From the NCBI RefSeq assembly GCF_007003975.1, contig NZ_VFTC01000007.1:62001-126000 (forward strand): a DNA stretch of 64,000 nt, written 5' to 3'. Source of the stretch: Mesorhizobium sp. WSM4306. Its GTDB lineage: Bacteria; Pseudomonadota; Alphaproteobacteria; Rhizobiales; Rhizobiaceae. Below are positions 1-8,198 of this stretch, piece by piece. Positions within the stretch are counted from its first letter, which is position 1. Every line of letters starts with the position of its first letter. The notes beneath the pieces are model-generated. The model worked only from the letters and a program-made list of their open reading frames with translations, did no database searches and was not told the DNA's origin. The translations under genes and the position numbers were made by a program.

Positions 1-1
1 T

Positions 2-553
2 GACGGCGTGATTGGCGACGCCGACCACGGCATTGCGATGGAGCTTGGATTTTCCGCGGCACGCGACGCGGTTGCCGCATTGGACGCCGGGACCACCGAA
101 CCGACCACTTTGCTGAACACGGCGGCGAGGTCGTTCCTGAATGCCGTCGGCGCATCGTCCGGTCCGCTCTATGCCACCGCGTTCATGCGCGGCGCGGCAG
201 CCGTGAAAGGCAAGACGACGCTCGCTGAGGCGGACATGGTCGCCATGTTTCAGGCCATGGCCAAAGGCATCCAGGATCGCGGCAAGGCCGAACCTGGCGA
301 GAAGACGATGATGGATGCATGGGCGCCGGCTGCGACGGCGGCGGGCGAGGCGCTGGCCGCCGGCACGGGCCTGGCCGGCAGCCTGGCAGCCGCGGCCGAG
401 GCGGCAAAGGCGGGCGCGGAGGCGACCAAGGCGATGATCGCCACCAAGGGACGGGCCGCCCGCCTCGGCGAACGCTCGCTTGGCCACATGGATCCGGGAG
501 CGGCGTCTGCCGTAACCGTGATCGAGGCGATGCGGATCGCCTTGACCGGCTAG
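2..553 (+). CDS. dhaL: DhaL-type (dihydroxyacetone kinase L subunit) domain, 5' end outside window
   Basis: The open frame enters from the left edge, so the true start is not visible. The first codons read DGVIGDADHG, the metal/ADP-binding loop of the DhaL nucleotide-binding domain (normally GDGDHG). The remainder is the alanine-rich helical barrel typical of DhaL, about 180 residues. DhaK-DhaL enzymes phosphorylate short ketoses; relatives include L- and D-erythrulose kinases. Facing rpiB and tpiB, whose products act on erythrulose phosphates, a role as erythrulose kinase is a reasonable inference, but dihydroxyacetone is equally possible. The partner DhaK domain would lie upstream. The gene converges on rpiB, so it is not in the ery operon. 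Confidence 0.8.
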   Translation, partial: DGVIGDADHGIAMELGFSAARDAVAALDAGTTEPTTLLNTAARSFLNAVGASSGPLYATAFMRGAAAVKGKTTLAEADMVAMFQAMAKGIQDRGKAEPGEKTMMDAWAPAATAAGEALAAGTGLAGSLAAAAEAAKAGAEATKAMIATKGRAARLGERSLGHMDPGAASAVTVIEAMRIALTG

Positions 554-590
554 ACCATCTCCATTTCGGAAAGATCATATTCAAGCAATA

Positions 591-617
591 GGATAGAGGC
601 TTGACTTGACTCTATCC
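591..617. terminator. Hairpin between convergent dhaL and rpiB
   Basis: Perfect 8-bp inverted repeat GGATAGAG/CTCTATCC with an 11-nt loop, placed in the 78-bp gap between two converging stop codons. There is no clear T-run. It probably serves as a bidirectional terminator. Confidence 0.5.
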
Positions 618-631
618 GGCAAGGCCCTTCC

Positions 632-1069
632 TCAGCGCTTCGCGTCGAGCTTGTCGATGGCATCCACGTTTCCAGCAGAGGGACCGTTTGGATCGAATTC
701 GGAGGCCAGCCACGCATCGGCGATAGATTTTGCCAGTTCGGGACCGATAACGCGCGCACCCATGGTGATGATCTGGGCGTTGTTGGATTTCGCAGCGCGC
801 TCCGCCGAATAGGTGTCGTGGGTTAGCGCGGCGCGGATTCCGGGCACCTTGTTGGCCGAGATGCTGACCCCGATGCCGGTGCCGCAAAACAGTATGGCGC
901 GGTCGTAATTGCCGTCGACAATTTCGTGGCCAACTGCGGCAGCGATATCGGCGTAGTAGCCGGCCCGGCTGAGATCAACGATCTGCAGCTCGGGCTTGGT
1001 AGCGAGATGCTTGGCGATGACGTCGAGCAGCGGCTTGCCAGCGCTGTCGGCTCCAAGTGCGATCTTCAT
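632..1069 (-). CDS. rpiB: D-erythrulose 4-phosphate isomerase (RpiB/EryI type)
   Basis: A 145-residue RpiB/LacAB-family sugar-phosphate isomerase. It carries the family motif [13 protein letters not shown] with the catalytic Cys at residue 62, and [16 protein letters not shown] downstream. In Brucella and rhizobia the homologue in this context (EryI; DerI in the apiose work) converts D-erythrulose 4-phosphate to D-erythrose 4-phosphate, which enters the pentose phosphate pathway. It is the last gene of the erythritol operon, 25 bp after tpiB. An AAGGAG ribosome site lies about 8 nt before the ATG. Its role as ordinary ribose-5-phosphate isomerase is less likely given the neighbours. Confidence 0.88.
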   Translation of the reverse strand: MKIALGADSAGKPLLDVIAKHLATKPELQIVDLSRAGYYADIAAAVGHEIVDGNYDRAILFCGTGIGVSISANKVPGIRAALTHDTYSAERAAKSNNAQIITMGARVIGPELAKSIADAWLASEFDPNGPSAGNVDAIDKLDAKR

Positions 1070-1094
1070 GACGATGAGCTCCTTTGCTTCGTGG

Positions 1095-1862
1095 TCAGCG
1101 CTCGATGGCGGCCGACGCGTTTTTCAGAATGTCGATATAGCCTTCCGCTTGCCATGCCGAGCGGCCGATGAAAAGGCCATCGACATGCGGCTGGCCGATC
1201 AGTTCGGCGGCATTGCCGGGATTGACGCTGCCGCCGTAGAGCACAAGCGGGGCGTCCGGCAAACGGCTTGCCGCCACCTGTTTGATCAGCGCTTGCTGCT
1301 TGTCGGCATAGTCGGCGCTGGCTGGAATGCCTTTCTCGCCGATCGCCCAGACCGGCTCATAGGCAAAGAGGATCTCCGCCGACAGTTCATTGTGCGCGAG
1401 GCCTTGCAGCGCGCCAAGCACCTGCGCGGTCAGGATTTCATCGGCGCGGCCGCCCTCGCGCTCGGCCAACGTCTCGCCGACACAAATCAACGGCACCAAG
1501 CCGTGCCTGACTGCCGCCGCTGTTTTCAATCCCACCGTCGCATCGGTTTCGCCGAAATGCTCGCGGCGCTCGCTATGGCCGAGTTCGATCAGGTCGAGCC
1601 CGCAATCCCTGAGCATCACTGGCGAAATCTCGCCGGTCCACGCCCCGGCATCGTCCCAATGCATGTTCTGCGCGCCGACCTTGATGCGGGTGTCGGCAAG
1701 CGCTGCCTTCACCTGCCGCACGGCGGTGAACGGCGGAATGACGAAAGGCTGTATCGCCGGATCAAAGTCCGGCACGAAGGCCGCCAGCGCCTCGGCGAAT
1801 TGCAGCGCCTCTGCCAGCGTCTTGTTCATCTTCCAGCTCGTGCCGACCCAATATGGGGTCAT
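1095..1862 (-). CDS. tpiB: L-erythrulose 1-phosphate isomerase (triosephosphate isomerase-like, EryH type)
   Basis: A 255-residue TIM-barrel enzyme of the triosephosphate isomerase family. Catalytic residues are visible: Lys11 in WKMNK, His96 in ELGHSERR and Glu169 in AYEPVWAIG, plus the phosphate-binding YGGSVNPGN. In Brucella (TpiA2/EryH) and in the apiose pathway (LerI) this family converts L-erythrulose 1-phosphate (also called D-3-tetrulose 4-phosphate) to D-erythrulose 4-phosphate. A longer reading frame exists upstream, but the start at 1862 has an AAGGAG site and begins the conserved N-terminus. It lies between eryC and rpiB in the operon. Confidence 0.88.
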   Translation of the reverse strand: MTPYWVGTSWKMNKTLAEALQFAEALAAFVPDFDPAIQPFVIPPFTAVRQVKAALADTRIKVGAQNMHWDDAGAWTGEISPVMLRDCGLDLIELGHSERREHFGETDATVGLKTAAAVRHGLVPLICVGETLAEREGGRADEILTAQVLGALQGLAHNELSAEILFAYEPVWAIGEKGIPASADYADKQQALIKQVAASRLPDAPLVLYGGSVNPGNAAELIGQPHVDGLFIGRSAWQAEGYIDILKNASAAIER

Positions 1863-1940
1863 TCTTTTCTCCTTCGATCCGAAATTCGGATGATGCGTGT
1901 CTCCGGGCCCGCGTGCCGCCTCCGACCCAGCGCTGTCCAC

Positions 1941-2879
1941 TCAGGCGCGAGGCTTGAGACTGTCGCGACCGCTTTCGATATAGGGCGCCCAGAAATCCAC
2001 CGACTCGCGGATCATTGCAATAACCTGATGATCGACTGGTTCCCTCTCCCGGAACGAAAGTTCAAGGCAAATCTCATTGTCGGTCCCGCCACCAGCCCGC
2101 ACCGTGTCGAGCAGCTTCTGTGGGAGGATTCGGCCATCCTTGTTGTAGGCCGCCGTAAACGGCCAGTGGCCGCCCTTGTTCATGGAGGATTGCTTGATGT
2201 GGATGATCGGCGACTGCAATGGAAAGGCTTTCGCCCACGCATAGGGATCGGTGTCGTCAGGGTTGGATGAGGTCACGTCACCATGGTCGATGTCGACCAT
2301 CATCTGCATCGGTATCGGCAGCTTGGCCGCATCGATGGCGCTCTGCAATTCGACGCTGCTTTCGATCGTGTGGCCAAACTCCCGCCCGACCGACATCGGT
2401 TCCCAGAACAAATAGGTGAGGCCCGCTGCTTTGGCGTGCTCGGCCACCTCTCGCCAGCATTCGAGCGCGATGTCAACAAGTGCCGCGCGCCGCTGCGAAT
2501 CGTCAAAATCCTTGTAGGTGAATATGGCGAACTGCGTGCCCATGCCCGAAGCGCCGAGTTCGGCGGAGATGTCGGCAAAGGTCTTGAACCAGTCGACATA
2601 GTAGCGGCGCACATCTGCGTCCGGATGGCCGAAATGGTTGAGCCTGCCATAAGGCCCGGTCATCCCTGAGGTGACGCGCACGCCGGTCCGCGCCAGTGCG
2701 CTGTTGAACAGGCGCAGGAATTTGGCGATCGTTGCCGCCGGCCAGCCCGGATTGACGAATTCATGCGTCAGCTGCACGTCGCGGATGCCGATGCCATAGG
2801 CAATGGCGTCGATCAAATCGTCGGGATCAGCGAAACGATTGACCAGCGGGTTGGTGTTGAGGGAAAGCGTGAAGGCCAT
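1941..2879 (-). CDS. eryC: EryC, tetrulose-4-phosphate racemase (xylose isomerase-like)
   Basis: A 312-residue protein of the AP-endonuclease-2/xylose isomerase-like TIM barrel family, not a dehydrogenase. Metal-ligand type acidic and His residues occur in MVDIDHGDVTSS and FWEPMSVGREFGHT. In Brucella, EryC interconverts L- and D-3-tetrulose 4-phosphate, linking EryB to EryH. Its ATG overlaps the eryB stop by one base (TGATG), so translation is probably coupled. Gene order eryA-eryB-eryC is the classic arrangement and makes the call firm. Confidence 0.9.
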   Translation of the reverse strand: MAFTLSLNTNPLVNRFADPDDLIDAIAYGIGIRDVQLTHEFVNPGWPAATIAKFLRLFNSALARTGVRVTSGMTGPYGRLNHFGHPDADVRRYYVDWFKTFADISAELGASGMGTQFAIFTYKDFDDSQRRAALVDIALECWREVAEHAKAAGLTYLFWEPMSVGREFGHTIESSVELQSAIDAAKLPIPMQMMVDIDHGDVTSSNPDDTDPYAWAKAFPLQSPIIHIKQSSMNKGGHWPFTAAYNKDGRILPQKLLDTVRAGGGTDNEICLELSFREREPVDHQVIAMIRESVDFWAPYIESGRDSLKPRA

Positions 2880-4396
2880 CAGTTTGCCGCCGCCATGATG
2901 TTAGCGCACCAGTCTTCAAATGTTTTCCGCTCGGCCGCATTGATGTGCAACCCGTGCTTGGTGCGGCGTTCGAGAACATCGGCAGCAGTCATCGCCCATT
3001 CGGTCTCGAACAGGAAGGCAGCTTCGCGCTCAAAGAAATCCGGGCCGAAACGACGGCCGAGATCGGCTTCGTTTTTCACCCCTTTCAGCAAAGCGCGCGT
3101 GCGCGTGCCGTAGCTTCGCGCATAGTGCTTCACCAGCGACGGGCTAAGCGAGGAAAACTCGGCGTGCAGATCGCTCAAAAACTGCTCGAAATCCGCGTTG
3201 GGCAGGTCGCCCCCCGGCAAGGGAATTTTGGCGGTCCAGGCTTTCTTCATCGTCGGGAAGAATGGCTGGATTTTTTCCAGCGCATGTTCGGACAACTTGC
3301 GGAAGGTGGTGATCTTGCCGCCGAACACCGAAAGCAGCGGCGCGCTGCCATTCGGGGCGTCGAGTTCGAAGATGTAGTCGCGTGTCACCGCGCTTGGGTT
3401 GTCGGCATTGTCGTCATAGAGCGGTCGCACACCTGAGAAACTGTAGACCACGTCCTGCGCAGTCAGCTGGCGCTTGAAGTAGCGATTGACCACCTTGATC
3501 AGATAATCGACTTCGCTGGCCTCGGCGGCCACTTCCTCGGGCTTGCCTTCATAGGGAATGTCGGTGGTGCCGATCAGCGCCAGATCGTTCTCATACGGGT
3601 TGACGAAAATCACCCGCTTGTCGCTGTTCTGGATGAGGTAGGCCTGCCGTCCTTCCCAGAATTTGGGCACGACGATATGGCTGCCTTTTACCAGGCGAAC
3701 GTTGCGGGTGGAATTCTGCCCGGCGACGCGGCTCACAATGTCGTTGACCCACGGTCCGGCGGCGTTGACCAGCCCCTTTGCGCGGACCTTCGTCACAGCA
3801 CCGGTGCGACCGTCCTGCATGTCGATCGACCACAGCCCGGCTTCGCGCCTGGCAGCAATACAGGCCGTGCGGGTGAACACTTTTGCGCCGCGCTGACTGG
3901 CGTCAAGCGCATTGAGCAGCACCAGCCTGGCGTCATCGACCCAGCAGTCGGAATATTCGAAGCCGAGCTTGAATTCGTCCTTGATCGGCGCCCCTTCCGG
4001 TGCCGTTCTTAGGTTCAGCGTCCTCGTTCCCGGCAGCCGCTTGCGGCCGCCAAGATGGTCGTAGAGAAACAGCCCGAGCCGGACAAGCCATGCCGGCCTG
4101 TCCTCGGGGCTGTGCGGCAGCACGAAGCGCATCGGCCATATGATGTGCGGCGCCGCCTCAAGCAGCACCTCGCGTTCGATCAGCGCTTCGCGCACCAACC
4201 GGAACTCGTAATATTCGAGATAGCGCAGGCCGCCATGCACCAGCTTGCCGGAACGCGAACTGGTGCCTTGCGCCAGATCATCCTTCTCGCACAGGATGAC
4301 CGACAGCCCTCGACCGGCCGCATCGCGCGCTATCCCGGCGCCGTTGACGCCGCCGCCAATTACAAAGAGATCGACAACATCTGACGTATCACTCAA
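2879..4396 (-). CDS. eryB: EryB, erythritol-4-phosphate dehydrogenase (GlpD-family flavoprotein)
   Basis: A 505-residue FAD-dependent dehydrogenase of the GlpD family. The N-terminal dinucleotide-binding motif is VIGGGVNGAGIARDAAGRG, followed by the GlpD signature GTSSRSGKLVHGGLRYLE. It oxidises L-erythritol 4-phosphate to L-3-tetrulose 4-phosphate, passing electrons to quinone. I chose a TTG start at 4396: it sits about 8 nt after AGGAG and overlaps the eryA stop as TTGA. An in-frame ATG at 4432 lies inside eryA and lacks a good ribosome site. Downstream it overlaps eryC. Confidence 0.9.
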   Translation of the reverse strand: MSDTSDVVDLFVIGGGVNGAGIARDAAGRGLSVILCEKDDLAQGTSSRSGKLVHGGLRYLEYYEFRLVREALIEREVLLEAAPHIIWPMRFVLPHSPEDRPAWLVRLGLFLYDHLGGRKRLPGTRTLNLRTAPEGAPIKDEFKLGFEYSDCWVDDARLVLLNALDASQRGAKVFTRTACIAARREAGLWSIDMQDGRTGAVTKVRAKGLVNAAGPWVNDIVSRVAGQNSTRNVRLVKGSHIVVPKFWEGRQAYLIQNSDKRVIFVNPYENDLALIGTTDIPYEGKPEEVAAEASEVDYLIKVVNRYFKRQLTAQDVVYSFSGVRPLYDDNADNPSAVTRDYIFELDAPNGSAPLLSVFGGKITTFRKLSEHALEKIQPFFPTMKKAWTAKIPLPGGDLPNADFEQFLSDLHAEFSSLSPSLVKHYARSYGTRTRALLKGVKNEADLGRRFGPDFFEREAAFLFETEWAMTAADVLERRTKHGLHINAAERKTFEDWCANIMAAAN

Positions 4397-5952
4397 GACT
4401 TTGCTCCTGTGCGGTGCGCCATGCCTTTCCACACCGGCCGCAGCGCCTGGCGCGCCGCGACGAAGGATGGAAACAGCGCATCGTAGGTTTGGGAAAGCGC
4501 CTCGTCATAGGTGTCGCATTCGCCCAGAAGTGGTGTCACCCATTCGGCGCAGCAATCATCCATGGAGCGATAAACGCCAAGCCCGACCGCGGCCATCATC
4601 GCCGCACCCGCAGCACCGGCTTCCTGGCGGCTGCTCGTCCTGACTTGCGCGCGGGTCACTGCGGCGATGATGCGGCGCAGCGAAGGGCTGCGCGCCGCGC
4701 CGCCCGACAGGCGGATTTCGCCCGGCACCGCGCCCATTGCCTGGTAGCAATCGCGCGCCGCGAAGGCCAATCCCTCAAGAACCGCGCGCGCCAGATCGCC
4801 AAAACCGTGCTTGACCGAAAGGCCGATGAAGCCTGCCCGCGCATCGGGATCGACAAACGGTCCGCGTTCACCGGCGAGGGAGATATAGGGCTGATAGACC
4901 AGCGATCCCGGCTCCGATCCTTCGACCCAGGCATCGAGTGCTTTCAGCAATTCGTCGCGCGAAGGCTTGGCGCCGCTGGCAGTCAGCACGTCGCGCGCCA
5001 GGCCAAGCAGCCAGTCTATGTTGAGCGTCGCCGCCATGTTGGATTGCAGTTGCGCATAGGCGCCGGGAACCGGCATGGCGATCGTATAGCCGGACGCATT
5101 GTCGTTGAGCACGACATCGTCGGCGGTGCGCGCCAGGCGCGTGTGAATGCCGGTAGAGCCGATGACCGTGCAGCCGACATTGCCGCTTGGATCGTAGAGG
5201 CCGGCTCCGAGCGCGGTGCTGACCATATCCACGTAACCCAGCACCACCGGCGTGCCTTCGAGCAGGCCGGTCTCTTCGGCTGCCGACGCAGAAAGTGGAT
5301 GATGGTCGGTCGTGCCTTCGAGCATTGGCGGCAACAGGCGGCGATGTGTCGTCAGATCGAGAATGTCGAGCACCGCGTCGGAATAGCTGCGCGAGCGGAA
5401 ATCGCCGAAAGTGAATGTGCCTTCCGACGGATCGGTGGCGCGCTCGCCGGTCATTTTGAAATAGAGCCAGTCCTTGCAATGTAAGGCGGTGGCGGCCCGC
5501 TCCAGGATTTCCGGGCTGTTCCTTTTCAGCCAGCTGAGCTGAGCGCCCTGCTGGCAGGCGTTGAGCCCGGTGCCGGTGATCTCGAACCGCGTGCGATCTC
5601 GGGCATCGCAGCGCATCTCGTCCACCAGATGGCCGGCGCGGGCATCGAGCCAGAGCCAGGCGCGCCCGACCGGCATGCCGTCGCCATCGATCAGCCAGGT
5701 ACCGTCGCCCTGCCCGGTGATCGCCACCGCCGCGGTTCGCCGCGCGAGATCGGGAAGCTTCGGCGCCAGTTCGCGAACCGTCTCAACCATGTCGCGCCAG
5801 GTTTGATCGAGATCCTGCTCGGCGCCGCCGCCTTCCAGCGTGACGAAGCTGTTGGTTACCGACGCCATGGCAAGCTGCCGCCCCGAAAGATCGAAAGCGA
5901 CCGATTTGATCACGGAGGTTCCCGCGTCGATCCCGATCAGCAGGTCTTTCAT
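4393..5952 (-). CDS. eryA: EryA, erythritol kinase (FGGY family)
   Basis: A 519-residue FGGY carbohydrate kinase. It begins with the phosphate-binding loop GIDAGTSVIKSVAFD and has the C-terminal ATP-domain motif IRLSGGAARSPSLRRIIA. The family phosphorylates polyols and sugars with ATP; the position just before eryB and eryC identifies it as the kinase making L-erythritol 4-phosphate. It is the first metabolic gene after the transporter, separated from eryG by a 108-bp gap that contains a strong hairpin. The stop overlaps the TTG of eryB. Confidence 0.92.
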   Translation of the reverse strand: MKDLLIGIDAGTSVIKSVAFDLSGRQLAMASVTNSFVTLEGGGAEQDLDQTWRDMVETVRELAPKLPDLARRTAAVAITGQGDGTWLIDGDGMPVGRAWLWLDARAGHLVDEMRCDARDRTRFEITGTGLNACQQGAQLSWLKRNSPEILERAATALHCKDWLYFKMTGERATDPSEGTFTFGDFRSRSYSDAVLDILDLTTHRRLLPPMLEGTTDHHPLSASAAEETGLLEGTPVVLGYVDMVSTALGAGLYDPSGNVGCTVIGSTGIHTRLARTADDVVLNDNASGYTIAMPVPGAYAQLQSNMAATLNIDWLLGLARDVLTASGAKPSRDELLKALDAWVEGSEPGSLVYQPYISLAGERGPFVDPDARAGFIGLSVKHGFGDLARAVLEGLAFAARDCYQAMGAVPGEIRLSGGAARSPSLRRIIAAVTRAQVRTSSRQEAGAAGAAMMAAVGLGVYRSMDDCCAEWVTPLLGECDTYDEALSQTYDALFPSFVAARQALRPVWKGMAHRTGAKS

Positions 5953-6024
5953 GCGGCAAGTTCCGGATTGTTATGAAGGCAATTCAAAGGAGCAGTCTTT
6001 GTTGTCTGGAAGCCGTAGAAGAGG

Positions 6025-6052
6025 CAGGGAGTGTCCGCAAGGACACCCCCTG
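6025..6052. promoter_or_regulatory. Intercistronic hairpin after eryG
   Basis: A 12-position stem (one A/C mismatch) with a 4-nt loop: CAGGGAGTGTCC, GCAA, GGACACCCCCTG. It lies 8 bp past the eryG stop and before eryA. Such stems often stabilise the upstream binding-protein message and partly terminate transcription, giving more binding protein than enzyme. Confidence 0.6.
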
Positions 6053-6060
6053 TGCACGAT

Positions 6061-7002
6061 TTATTCCGAAAGCACGAAGGGTGCGGTGTACTTGTCCACA
6101 TTGTCCTTGGTGATGAGAAGGCAATCGAACAGCTGCTTCTCGCTGGTGGCGCCGGTGGCGCCCGTCTTGATGAACGAGTCGGCCTGCTGCACGGCCTTCG
6201 CCGAGAAGATGGCCACCGGCTGAAGCACGGTGTACTGCAGTTCGCCGGACTTGATGGCCGCAACCGCATCCGGGGAGCCATCAAAGCCGCCGACCTTGAT
6301 GCCGGCGAGCTTGCCGGCCTCCTTCAGCGCCGCAACCGCACCAAGCGCCATTTCGTCATTGCCGCTGATCACGGCGATGATGTCGGGATTGGCCTGCAGC
6401 ATGCTCTGCATCTTGTCGTGGCCCTGGGTGCGATCCCAGTTGGCGACCTGCGAAGCAGCCTTTTCGAGATCCGGATACTGGCTCAGCACGGTCGCGTAGC
6501 CGTTCGAGCGCGTGGCAGCGTTGTTGTCCGACGGGGCGCCGAGCAGTTCGACATACTTGCCCTTTTCACCGACCGCCTGCACCCACTGCTGGGCACCAAG
6601 AGCCGCACCCTGCGCGTTGTTGGAGACGAGCTGTCCCTTGGCGAGGCCTTCCTGGTTGATCTCGGCATTGACGAGGAAAACCGGGATGTTGGCGGCAATC
6701 GCCTTCTTCACCGCGCCGACCGAACCATCGGCATTGGCCGGGTCGAGGATGATCGCCACCGACTTGTTGGTGATGGCGGTGTCGATCAGATTGCTTTCCG
6801 TGTTGGTGTCACCCTTGTGGGCAGCGACATTGGCCGTATAGCCGAGCTTTTCGGCCTCAGCCTTGGCGACATTGCCCTCGGTCAGCCAGTAGGGGTTGGC
6901 CGGATCGTTGACGATGATCGAGATCAGGCCCGCGGCCGATGCGGCTGCGCTAAACCCAACCACCATTGCGGCAGCAAGCAAACTTCTAAGCACGATTTTC
7001 AT
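6061..7002 (-). CDS. eryG: EryG, periplasmic erythritol-binding protein of ABC importer
   Basis: A 313-residue RbsB-like substrate-binding protein (Peripla_BP_4 type). A Sec signal peptide covers about residues 1-24 (MKIVLRSLLAAAMVVGF...ASAAG), followed by the mature start LISIIVNDPANPYW. It captures the polyol in the periplasm and hands it to EryE/EryF. I chose the second ATG (7002): a GGAGG site is 7 nt upstream, whereas the ATG two codons earlier almost abuts it. It is the third transporter gene in the order eryE, eryF, eryG, as in Rhizobium leguminosarum. Confidence 0.87.
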   Translation of the reverse strand: MKIVLRSLLAAAMVVGFSAAASAAGLISIIVNDPANPYWLTEGNVAKAEAEKLGYTANVAAHKGDTNTESNLIDTAITNKSVAIILDPANADGSVGAVKKAIAANIPVFLVNAEINQEGLAKGQLVSNNAQGAALGAQQWVQAVGEKGKYVELLGAPSDNNAATRSNGYATVLSQYPDLEKAASQVANWDRTQGHDKMQSMLQANPDIIAVISGNDEMALGAVAALKEAGKLAGIKVGGFDGSPDAVAAIKSGELQYTVLQPVAIFSAKAVQQADSFIKTGATGATSEKQLFDCLLITKDNVDKYTAPFVLSE

Positions 7003-7040
7003 GTACATTCCTCCAATGATTTACGCGGTGTTGCTGCCGG

Positions 7041-8174
7041 TCACCCGGCAGTCTTCCCTTGGGCAGGATTGGCCGGTTCGGCCTTCCCCCGTTTCTGAGA
7101 AGTCGGTTGGCCGCCCGTGGAAGCTGAGAGCTTGCTACGGCGGCGATACTGAACGGCATTGAGGAGCACGGCGAGCACGATGACGGCGCCGGTGAACACT
7201 GTCTGCCAGTAGGATGAGATGCCGATGATCACCAGACCGTCGGACAGGAAGCCGATGACGAAGGCCCCGAGCAAGGTGCCGCGGATGTTGCCGCGCCCGC
7301 CGGTCAGCGCCGCGCCGCCGATGACGACGGCAGCGATGGCCGTCAATTCGTAGGTGGTGCCCGCGGTCGGCCCGGCCGAGGTCAGCTGCGAGGACAGGAT
7401 CAGGCCGGCAATGGCGGCGCAGATGCCTGAAAGCACATAGACCGAAATCTGCACCGTCTTGACCGGAACGCCGGAGAGTTCGGCGGCGCGCTCATTGCCG
7501 CCCGAGGCGTAGAGCCAGCGGCCGAAAGCGGTGCGGTTCAAGACGATGCTGCCGATCAGCGCGATGACCACCAGCACCACCACGCCGGTCGGCACGCCGA
7601 ACAGGCGGTTAAAGCCGAGCGCGTCGAAGCCGGTGTTGCCCAGCTCCGGCTTGCCGCCGAGATTGTTGTAGGTCAGGCCACTGGTCATCAGCAGCGCCAG
7701 GCCGCGCGCCATGTACATGACGCCGAGCGTGGCGACGAAGGCCGGAACCTTGAACCGCGCGATCAGCACGCCGTTGACCAGACCGACAACGGCGCCCAGC
7801 ATGCAGGCCAGCACCGCCACCACCCAGACCGGAGGGTAGAGAACGACGCCCAGCCAGGTCAGCGTCACGCCCTGCATCAAAAATCCGGCAACGACGCCGG
7901 CAAGCCCAAGCGTCGAGCCCACCGACAGGTCGATGCCGCCATTGAGGATGACCAGCAGCATGCCGACGGCGAGAATCCCGAAGATGGCGACATGCGAGGC
8001 CATGGTCAGGAAGTTCGCCACCGAGAGGTAGTAGGGCGACAGGATCGAGAAGACGACGATGATGACGATCAGGGCAAAGAAAGCCCGACCCTCGAGCAGC
8101 AGCTTGGCCACGTCGAAGCCCTCGCCGCCCGTGCTGGGGCTGGACTGTTTGCTGGCCTGGCTGACATCGGTCAT
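7041..8174 (-). CDS. eryF: EryF, RbsC-type ABC permease
   Basis: A 377-residue inner-membrane permease of the RbsC/AraH family (BPD_transp_2). Many hydrophobic helices are visible, with the family signature LNGGIDLSVGSTLGLAGVVAG and the conserved AAVVIGGAALTGGRGNIRGTLLGA region near the C-terminus. A hydrophilic N-terminus of about 30 residues precedes the first helix, and a charged tail follows the last. It forms the pore of the erythritol importer with EryE. It follows eryE by 24 bp and precedes eryG by 38 bp. Confidence 0.87.
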   Translation of the reverse strand: MTDVSQASKQSSPSTGGEGFDVAKLLLEGRAFFALIVIIVVFSILSPYYLSVANFLTMASHVAIFGILAVGMLLVILNGGIDLSVGSTLGLAGVVAGFLMQGVTLTWLGVVLYPPVWVVAVLACMLGAVVGLVNGVLIARFKVPAFVATLGVMYMARGLALLMTSGLTYNNLGGKPELGNTGFDALGFNRLFGVPTGVVVLVVIALIGSIVLNRTAFGRWLYASGGNERAAELSGVPVKTVQISVYVLSGICAAIAGLILSSQLTSAGPTAGTTYELTAIAAVVIGGAALTGGRGNIRGTLLGAFVIGFLSDGLVIIGISSYWQTVFTGAVIVLAVLLNAVQYRRRSKLSASTGGQPTSQKRGKAEPANPAQGKTAG

Positions 8175-8198
8175 GGTCGGGGCTCCGAAATTCTGGGA

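Noticed and set aside
996..2270. Long plus-strand frame across tpiB and eryC
   Set aside because: It is antisense to two well-supported isomerase genes and arises from high-GC codon bias; it has no recognisable domain.
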